From NCBI GenBank assembly GCA_903834675.1, contig CAILKC010000253.1:1-9585 (forward strand): 9,585 bases of DNA, written 5' to 3'. Position 1 is the first letter of the stretch, and each line of letters begins with the position of its first letter. The position numbers and the translations under genes were made by a program. Source of the stretch: an uncultured Victivallales bacterium (lineage in GTDB: Bacteria > Verrucomicrobiota > Lentisphaeria > Oligosphaerales > JAFGRS01). Under the pieces are notes generated by a model. That model was not told the DNA's origin. It saw only the letters and a list, made by a program, of their open reading frames with translations, and did not search any database. Positions 1 to 5,643 of the stretch are shown in pieces.

Positions 1-1773
1 CAGTTGCGCTACCTGATCGGGTCTGAGCACGGTTGGCTGGGGGCGATCGGTTTCGGCGCTGCAGCCTTGCATCTGCGGGATCGTGACCACTGGATCGGCT
101 GGGACGCTGAAGGGCGCGGGGCTCATCTGGACCAGGTTGTGGGGCTTGCCCGTTTCCTGATCCGTCCAAGCGTCCGGTGCAGCAATCTGGCTTCGCACGT
201 GCTGGGGCTGTGTGTCAAGGCCATGCGTTCGGACTTTGAGCACCGGTACGGCTACCCGCCGCTGTTGCTCGAGACCTTCGTGGATACGTCCAGCTTCCTG
301 GGGACGTGCTTCCGTGCAGCCAACTGGGTGCGGGTCGGACAGACGCAGGGACGCGGACGTCAGGACCGCGAGATGAAGGCCGCCAAGAGCGTGAAAGATA
401 TCTATGTGTATCCGCTTGCGGCGGACTTCCGCCAAAGGCTTGGACTGCCGCTTGGCAGCGGCCTGGGACCCCTCGGACTGGCCGACGGTTTGGACGGCGA
501 ACGGTGGGCCGAGCAGGAGTTCGGCGCCGCTGAACTGGGTGACAGCCGGCTGGCTCGTCGATTGGTCGAGATCGCCGGAGCCAAGGCGGAGAACCCCAGC
601 AAGGCCTGGACGGAGATAGCCAAAGGCAACTGGCCTGCAACGAAAGCGTATTACCGCTTCATCGACAAGCCGGCCGACTCGCCCGTGACCATGTCCGGCA
701 TCTTGCAGCCGCACCGGGAACGGACGCTCCAGCGAATGAAAGCGCAGCAGACGGTGCTGTGCATTCAGGATGGCACCGATCTGAACTACACGAACCTGGA
801 TCAGTGCGAAGGACTGCACACCATCGGCAAGAATCAGACCGGGGCGAAGAGCAAGGGCCTGCATCTGCACTCGACACTGGCTGTGACGACCACAGGACTG
901 CCATTGGGAGTGCTCCGGGCAGACTGTCCAGAGCCCCAACCGAAGCGGCTCGAAGTGAAGGACAAGAACGGCAAACTGAAGAGCGCGCCAAGCTGCCAGA
1001 TCCCCATCGAACAGAAGAAGACCTTCTCGTGGATCGAGGGGATACGAGACCTCAATGACATCGCCCAGCAGACCCCCGGCACGCGCATTGTCTCGGTGAT
1101 GGACCGCGAAGCAGACTTCTTCGAACTGTTCGACCAATGGCGCAAAGACCCGCAGATAGACCTCCTCGTCAGGGCCATGCATGATCGCCAGACCGCCGAG
1201 GGAGTCAAGCTTTTCGATGCCGTCAGAAACAAAGGGGTGCAGCATCGATACTCGATCCGGATCCCTCGCCAGAGTGCCAGGCCAAAACGCAGCAAGCAAC
1301 ACGCACGACCGGCCCGAGCGACACGGGTGGCAAACGTGGCTTTGCGCTATGCCCGCGTCAAACTCCAGGCCCCCGACTACCCCGGCCAGGAGGGGAAAGC
1401 TCCCGTTGAAGTGTCGATCATTCACATCGTGGAAGAAAACGCTCCTCCCGGCGTCAAGCCCCTGGAGTGGTTCCTGCTGACAACGATCCACGTCCGCGAT
1501 GTCGAAACAGCCATGCAGTGCGTGCGCTGGTACTGCCTGCGCTGGCGCATCGAGGACTGGCACCGCGTCCTGAAGTCCGGCTGCCGCATCGAGGAAGTGG
1601 GGCATAAGACGGCCGACCGTATCCGGCGGGCCATCGCCATCAACCTGGTGGTCGCGTGGCGCATCATGCTCATGACGCTGCTGGGCAGGGAGGCACCCGA
1701 ACTGCCTGCCGATGTGCTCTTCTCCGACATCGAGATCGAGGTCCTGCGCCGTCATGCAAAAAAAACGGCTTGA
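1..1773 (+). CDS. IS4-family transposase with N-terminal DUF4338 (DruA-like) domain, 5'-partial
   Basis: DDE transposase that would cut and insert its own element. The frame is open at base 1 (Q-L-R-Y-L-I), so the start lies upstream; the TTG at base 4 is probably internal. Counting codons from base 1, about 2-147 match the C-terminal part of DUF4338, the domain that defines DruA of Druantia defence systems (LRYLIGSEHGWLG, HWIGWD, FVDTS, CYRAANW-like FRAANW, GRGRQDRE). About 168-230 are a Tn5-type DNA-binding region (WAEQEFGAAELGDSRLARR, YYRFIDKP). The catalytic core follows: probable D257 in IQDGTDLNY, D368 in VMDREADFF and E518, with a perfect IS4 signature Y-x2-R-x3-E-x6-K at 511-525. The frame ends HAKKTA-stop just after an A8 run; the missing C-terminus is present in the -1 frame to 1931. 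The gene is therefore either broken by an indel or expressed by frameshifting. The family is secure; activity is uncertain. Confidence 0.9.
   Translation, partial: QLRYLIGSEHGWLGAIGFGAAALHLRDRDHWIGWDAEGRGAHLDQVVGLARFLIRPSVRCSNLASHVLGLCVKAMRSDFEHRYGYPPLLLETFVDTSSFLGTCFRAANWVRVGQTQGRGRQDREMKAAKSVKDIYVYPLAADFRQRLGLPLGSGLGPLGLADGLDGERWAEQEFGAAELGDSRLARRLVEIAGAKAENPSKAWTEIAKGNWPATKAYYRFIDKPADSPVTMSGILQPHRERTLQRMKAQQTVLCIQDGTDLNYTNLDQCEGLHTIGKNQTGAKSKGLHLHSTLAVTTTGLPLGVLRADCPEPQPKRLEVKDKNGKLKSAPSCQIPIEQKKTFSWIEGIRDLNDIAQQTPGTRIVSVMDREADFFELFDQWRKDPQIDLLVRAMHDRQTAEGVKLFDAVRNKGVQHRYSIRIPRQSARPKRSKQHARPARATRVANVALRYARVKLQAPDYPGQEGKAPVEVSIIHIVEENAPPGVKPLEWFLLTTIHVRDVETAMQCVRWYCLRWRIEDWHRVLKSGCRIEEVGHKTADRIRRAIAINLVVAWRIMLMTLLGREAPELPADVLFSDIEIEVLRRHAKKTA
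1758..1765 (+). other. A8 slippery run at the transposase frame change
   Basis: Eight adenines are read in the main frame as gcA-AAA-AAA-Acg, which contains the canonical -1 slippery heptamer A-AAA-AAA in the correct phase. A -1 slip changes HAKK-TA-stop into HAKK-NGLKPP and continues for 55 residues. A short stem (CGGC 1766-1769 with GCCG 1778-1781) starts only one or two bases after the heptamer. That is closer than the usual 5-9 base spacing, so a stimulatory structure is not convincing. A one-base indel in the A run, real or from sequencing, would look the same. Confidence 0.7.
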
Positions 1774-1931
1774 AACCGCCGACCACCCTCGGTATTGCCG
1801 TGCGGTTGGTGGCACGCTTGGGCGGCTATCTCGACCGCACGCGGGACCCGCCACCCGGACACGAACTGATGTGGCGAGGCTATGCGGCATTGATGCTATT
1901 GTGTCAGGGGTTCTCACTCAGTGATGTGTGA
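1764..1931 (+). pseudogene. C-terminal remainder of the IS4 transposase in the -1 frame
   Basis: Fifty-five codons (starting NGLKPPTTLGIAVRLVARLGG and ending CQGFSLSDV before TGA at 1929-1931) continue the transposase after the A8 run. The WRGYAALMLLCQGF-like ending resembles the normal tail of Tn5-like IS4 transposases, where the C-terminal part helps dimerisation. It has no start or ribosome binding site of its own and makes sense only joined to the upstream frame by a -1 shift. It is either a detached remnant or the frameshift-dependent end of an active protein. Confidence 0.75.
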
Positions 1932-1959
1932 TATTGTTAGACACGACTTATGGGTAATG

Positions 1960-2534
1960 GGCAGGCCGCGCGCAGCACCTCCAGCCACACCTCCAGGCTC
2001 TGGGTCAGGAAGAAGCGTCCCTCGCACAGCAGCCTGGAGGGGTCGTCGAGCACCGCCACCAGATAGCTCTGTGCCTGCCGCCGCCGGCCGTCCCGGCCCC
2101 GGCAGGCGATCAGCGGCCCATACATGATATCGGCCTGCCACAGCGCGCTGGACCAGCCCGCTTCGAAAGCCCGGCGCTCCCGCGCGGCGCCCTCGGCGGG
2201 GCTCTGGCGTTCGCGGCGCACGACGGCAGCCCAGCGGTAGAACGTGCTGTGGCTCGGTCGGCCGGCTTCGATCAGGCCGTTGTGGCGCAGATGCTCGTAG
2301 ACGGCGCCGCAACGGACCTCGGGATGCTCGGCGAAGCGCGCCGCGGCGGTAGCGGTAGAGCCACTCCTCGAGGGTCCCGGACGCAGTGCGGCGCGGTTGC
2401 CCGCCGGGAAGTGTCCAGGTTCGCGCCGACGGCTCGGAAAGAGCCTCGGCGAGCGTGTGGTCTGCTTCGGGCGCTAGCAGTGGGCTGATCACCCCGAAGC
2501 GGAAGTAGGCGGTCTGCCTGGCGTCGTCTTCCAT
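1960..2534 (-). pseudogene. Truncated, frame-disrupted IS481/Mu-like DDE transposase (integrase core)
   Basis: A minus-strand transposase relic. From ATG 2534-2532, about 64 codons give an N-terminal helix-turn-helix region (YFRFGVISPLLAPE, then LEEWLYRYRRG near 2341). Homologous sequence then continues in another frame from about 2339: RFAEHPEVRCGAVYEHLRHN, STFYRWAAVVRRERQ, and the start of an rve-type core (SALWQADIMYGPLI, YLVAVLDDPSRLL, FLTQSLEVWLEVLRAAC). WQADIMYG carries the expected first catalytic Asp and the LDDPSR region follows it. The gene stops at about 1960, where the IS4 element begins, so the second half of the core with the remaining catalytic residues is missing. The jump from RRG to RFAEHP lacks the usual linker residues, so a small deletion as well as a frame change is likely near 2336-2348. 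A GGAGGA lies 13 bases before the ATG. It cannot encode an active enzyme. Confidence 0.75.
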
Positions 2535-2600
2535 AAGCGGCTTGCTGTCCTCCAGGTGCCGAGTACGAGTGTGGGAGCCCTGCGCCGCCCGCACCGTACG

Positions 2601-2639
2601 GGCCGAAAATGCGCATGCGTCCATACCCTCGGCCGAGAA
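2601..2639. repeat. Two GGCCGANAA direct repeats, possible transposase-end sites
   Basis: GGCCGAAAA (2601-2609) and GGCCGAGAA (2631-2639) are direct copies exactly 30 bases apart, upstream of the relic transposase start at 2534. Mu- and IS481-like elements often have several short transposase-binding sites near their ends, so these could mark the surviving end of the old element. Only two copies are seen and no terminal dinucleotide can be defined, so this is tentative. Confidence 0.25.
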
Positions 2640-2729
2640 CAGCCAGTTTCCCGTCGCCCGCTGGGACTTACGGTTCCTCGGGGCACGGCGCGCGTTGGGG
2701 GGTATGTTATGCGGCTGCGCAACACGAGC

Positions 2730-2734
2730 AAGGA
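2730..2734 (+). promoter_or_regulatory. Ribosome binding site deciding the start of the DUF1638-hydantoinase gene
   Basis: AAGGA lies 6 bases before ATG 2741. The frame is open further upstream to an ATG at 2609, but those 44 residues are low-complexity, match no family and overlap possible transposon-end sequence. ATG 2741 gives MAKDRIAVIACGVLEW, which is the expected beginning of a DUF1638 domain. Confidence 0.7.
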
Positions 2735-2740
2735 AAAGGT

Positions 2741-5497
2741 ATGGCCAAAGATCGCATCGCTGTCATCGCCTGTGGCGTTCTGGAATGGAATATCGAGCGG
2801 CTGCGGTCGCGGGTACAGTGCCGCGAGCTGATCGTGCGCATTCTGCCCGGGCAGTTGCACAACGATCCGCATCGGTTGCGGGAGTTGTTGCAGGCGCAGA
2901 TTGACGAACTCGATGCCGAAGAGGGGCTGCGCGGCATCGCCTTGGCCTACGGACTGTGCGGCCGTGGCACCATCGCCTTGCAGGCGCGTGGGGTGCCGTT
3001 GGTGCTGCCGCGGGTACAGGACTGCATCGGGGCGTTGCTGGGCTCGCACAATCGGCACATGGAGCAGTTCAGCCGACACCCCGGAACGCGCTATCTGAGT
3101 CAGGGTTGGTACGACAGCAATCACGCCAAGCGGGTGACGGAGCGCTACCACACGGCGCGCAACGATTCGCTCTACGGCCCGACCTACGATGAGCTGGCCC
3201 AGCGCTACGGCGCGGACAATGCGCGTTTCATTGCCGAATTCCGCGACTCCTGGAAGCGTAACTACCGGCGCTCTGGCTACATCCACTTCGAGGGCGAGAG
3301 CGAGGGCGGGCCCGCCGAGGCGGCGTCGCGGGCTCTGGCCAGCGAGCTGGGTTGGGACCATGAGGTCATCGCGGGTGACGAGACGCTGCTCTTCGCCATG
3401 CTCAACGGCGACTGGAGTGACCCGCGGCTGCTGCTGGTGCCGCCCGGCCACAAGACGGCGTCGGCGCCGGGCGAGGCGGTGTTCGGCTTCACGGCGGGCG
3501 TGGATGGGCATATCGAGGAGGTCTTGGCTCGCTTCGCGGCGGCGGGGCCGGGCGAGGCTCCCGCCCGCACGGGCATCGGCCTGGGCATCGATACGGGCGG
3601 CACGTACACGGACGCTGTGATTTACGATTTCGGCGCCGGCCAGGTTCTGGCGCTGGCCAAGGCGCCCACGGTGCATGAGAACCTGATCGAGGGCATCCTC
3701 GGGGCCCTGGCCAAGTTGCCAGCAGAGCCCTTGCGCCGGGTCACCCGGGTTGGCCTGAGCACGACCCTGGCCACCAACGCCTTCGTCGAGAGCAAGGGCC
3801 GTCCGGTGGCGTTGCTGCTGTTGAGCGGCTTCGCGGTGGATACCGAGGAACTGCCCTTTCGCTTCGTGCGCCATCTGCGCGGGGTGATGACGATTGACGG
3901 TAACGAGTCGCAGCCCATCGACGAGCAGCAGGTGCGCGACTGTGCCCGCGAGGCCAAGGCTGCCGGCTGCGAGGCGATTGCGGTCAGCGCCTTCGGCAGC
4001 GTGATCAACCCGATCCACGAACAGCAGGTCGCCCGTCTCGCCTTCGAAGCGACCGGCCTGCACGCGGTGTGCGGCCATGAGCTGACCAGCGAGTTGAACT
4101 TCCTCGAGCGCGCCAACACGGCCGGCATGAACGCCAAGCTGGTGCCGCTGATCGAATCCTTGATTGACGCGGTGACCGGGGCCCTGGCCGAGTATGGCTT
4201 GCGCGATGTCCGCATCATGGTGGTGAAGGGTGACGGCAGCCAGCTTTTGGCCGACGTGGCCCGGCAGGTGCCGGTGGAGACGGTCCTCAGCGGCCCCGCG
4301 GCCAGCGTCGTGGGCGCGGCCCGCATCTTCGGGGCGCTGGATGCGGTCGTGGTGGACATGGGCGGCACGACGCTTGATGTGGCCGTGCTGCGCAAAGGCT
4401 TCCCCGAGCTCAGCGACACGGGGGCCCGGATCGGGGAGTTCCAGACCAGCGTCCGGGCCATGGACGTGCAGACTATCGGTCTCGGCGGCGACAGCGAGAT
4501 CGATCTCTCCGAATGGCCCGCCGTACGCATTGGCCCCCGCCGCATCATCCCGGTGTGTCGGCTGGCCGAGTCACAGCCGCGCTTTGCCACTCAGCTTGCC
4601 GAGCTCTTGCGCGACGTGGTCTCGCGCCAGCGCCACGCCACCGACATCGTGGCACTCGCCCCGGGGGCAGATCCGGCTGCCGACCGCATCCTGACGCAGA
4701 TCGCTGCTGGCCCGGTGCTGCTGGGTACGCTGGCCCATCGCCTCAATCGGCCCTCGCCCGACTACCTGCCCTGGCACGCCCTGGAGAGCCGCGGCCTGCT
4801 GCGCCGCTATGGGCTGACGCTGACCGATATCCTGCATATCCAAGGCCAGTTCGACGCCTTCGATGGCACCCTCTCCGCCCGCGTCATCGAGCACTGGTGC
4901 GTGCTTCTTGACACCACCCGCGAGGAGATCGTCGAGCGTATCCTGCACGAGTTCCGGCGCCTGGTGATTGACACGGTATTGCAGGTGGCCCTGCCGCCGC
5001 ACAGTCCCTGGCCCGCGGGCGGTGAGTTGCGCCGCTGGCTCACGGCACGCATGGCAGACCATGAGCCGCAGGGCGATGCGTTCATCGGCGCGAAGCTGCA
5101 GGTGCCGCTGATCGGCGTCGGCGCCCCGGTCGGGGTCCTCTTCCCGGGGTTGGAGCGGCATCTGGGCACGAAGATCATCCTCGGTGAGCTCTCACCGGTG
5201 GCCAACGCGGTGGGGGCGATTGCCGGCGACGTGATGCTGCGCGAGATCGCCGTGGTAAGGGTCCGCGACGATGGCGTCTTCGTCTGCAGTTGGCGGGGTG
5301 GCTCGAGCCGTGCCGCGGACCTGGGCGACGCCCTGAAACGCTGTACCGAGGCGCTGACGGCTATCCTGCGGCGTGAGGCGGAGGCCAATCGTATCCCCTT
5401 CGCCCAACCGGCCTTCTCCCTGGTCCGCCAGGAAGCGACCACCCGCGATGGCGCGCTCTTCCTCGGGGTCACCCTGCGCGCCGAGTTGCGCGGCTAA
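2741..5497 (+). CDS. DUF1638 / hydantoinase-oxoprolinase (HyuA-type) fusion protein, 918 aa
   Basis: Probable cytoplasmic two-domain protein with no signal peptide or membrane segment. Residues 1 to about 262 form a complete DUF1638 domain: IACGVLEWNIE near the start, ALAYGLCGRGT with C73, LPRVQDCIGALLGS with C95, and RYLSQGWYDS. C11, C73 and C95 lie in its conserved blocks and could bind a metal or cofactor (inference). A short Ala/Gly/Pro linker follows. Residues from about 278 to the end form a HyuA-type ASKHA ATPase domain: phosphate-1 loop GIDTGGTYTDA with D284, STTLATNAFVESKGR from S340, SGPAASVVGA from 517, phosphate-2 loop VDMGGTTLDVAVL with D539, and an adenosine-site-like GVGAPVGVLFPG near 792. 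Relatives use ATP to activate amide or carbonyl substrates (5-oxoprolinase, N-methylhydantoinase, acetone carboxylase alpha-type subunits). No B subunit (HyuB) gene is adjacent. DUF1638 genes often occur near corrinoid methyltransferase genes, so a role there is possible but unproven. The frame is intact and the gene appears monocistronic here. Confidence 0.88.
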   Translation: MAKDRIAVIACGVLEWNIERLRSRVQCRELIVRILPGQLHNDPHRLRELLQAQIDELDAEEGLRGIALAYGLCGRGTIALQARGVPLVLPRVQDCIGALLGSHNRHMEQFSRHPGTRYLSQGWYDSNHAKRVTERYHTARNDSLYGPTYDELAQRYGADNARFIAEFRDSWKRNYRRSGYIHFEGESEGGPAEAASRALASELGWDHEVIAGDETLLFAMLNGDWSDPRLLLVPPGHKTASAPGEAVFGFTAGVDGHIEEVLARFAAAGPGEAPARTGIGLGIDTGGTYTDAVIYDFGAGQVLALAKAPTVHENLIEGILGALAKLPAEPLRRVTRVGLSTTLATNAFVESKGRPVALLLLSGFAVDTEELPFRFVRHLRGVMTIDGNESQPIDEQQVRDCAREAKAAGCEAIAVSAFGSVINPIHEQQVARLAFEATGLHAVCGHELTSELNFLERANTAGMNAKLVPLIESLIDAVTGALAEYGLRDVRIMVVKGDGSQLLADVARQVPVETVLSGPAASVVGAARIFGALDAVVVDMGGTTLDVAVLRKGFPELSDTGARIGEFQTSVRAMDVQTIGLGGDSEIDLSEWPAVRIGPRRIIPVCRLAESQPRFATQLAELLRDVVSRQRHATDIVALAPGADPAADRILTQIAAGPVLLGTLAHRLNRPSPDYLPWHALESRGLLRRYGLTLTDILHIQGQFDAFDGTLSARVIEHWCVLLDTTREEIVERILHEFRRLVIDTVLQVALPPHSPWPAGGELRRWLTARMADHEPQGDAFIGAKLQVPLIGVGAPVGVLFPGLERHLGTKIILGELSPVANAVGAIAGDVMLREIAVVRVRDDGVFVCSWRGGSSRAADLGDALKRCTEALTAILRREAEANRIPFAQPAFSLVRQEATTRDGALFLGVTLRAELRG

Positions 5498-5538
5498 GCC
5501 GCTACGGCCAGAGCGCCGTACCTGGGGGTCTTGCAGAC

Positions 5539-5569
5539 GGCGGGTACCGCGAACCCGCCCGGAACGGGC
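5539..5569. terminator. GC-rich hairpins between convergent genes, possible bidirectional terminator
   Basis: GGCGGGT (5539-5545) pairs perfectly with ACCCGCC (5553-5559) around a 7-base loop. An overlapping alternative GCCCG-GAA-CGGGC spans 5557-5569. They lie in the 146-bp gap between the 3' ends of the hydantoinase-fusion gene and pheT, where termination from both sides is needed. Neither strand has a T run after the stem, so intrinsic termination is not shown. Nothing else recognisable is present in this gap. Confidence 0.35.
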
Positions 5570-5643
5570 TGGGCATCGCGGGCTCCAGGGCCAGTCGCGG
5601 GGTTTTGCAAGGGCCTACTGTGGTTGCGCCGGCGCCGGGGACG

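Larger units (their letters stand above)
1..1959 (+). mobile_element. IS4-family (Tn5-like) insertion sequence, left part outside window
   Basis: The element is recognised from its transposase (separate entry). The right boundary is placed at about 1959. There the sequence GACTTATGGGTAATG (1945-1959) ends, and minus-strand coding sequence of a different transposase, read as LEVWLEVLRAAC, begins and is cut off. The left end and the target duplication lie outside the window, so the boundary is an estimate from the loss of homology and not from a matched inverted repeat. The insertion sits inside an older transposase gene, giving a nested arrangement. Confidence 0.72.

Noticed and set aside
1..500. 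A Druantia defence system
   Set aside because: Only the DUF4338 domain is present and it is fused to a transposase; no druE helicase or other Druantia genes are in the window.
2703..2710. TATGTTAT as a -10 box for the hydantoinase-fusion gene
   Set aside because: No acceptable -35 hexamer is found 16-18 bases upstream in the GC-rich sequence.
2609..2740. Upstream ATG extension (44 residues) of the hydantoinase-fusion protein
   Set aside because: The extension has no domain likeness and lacks the good ribosome binding site found before ATG 2741, where the DUF1638 domain begins as expected.
2489..4078. Long minus-strand open frame (529 codons) opposite the hydantoinase-fusion gene and the transposon border
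   Set aside because: It lies antisense to clear DUF1638 and HyuA motifs. Its far end overlaps the relic transposase start in another frame, and its composition is typical of a shadow frame.
5535..5552. T-box-like match ending GGTACCGCG after the hydantoinase-fusion gene
   Set aside because: The stretch matches 11 of the 14 consensus T-box positions. It sits downstream of a stop codon on the plus strand with no plus-strand gene after it, and no specifier stem is visible; pheS and pheT run the other way. Chance in GC-rich sequence is more likely.
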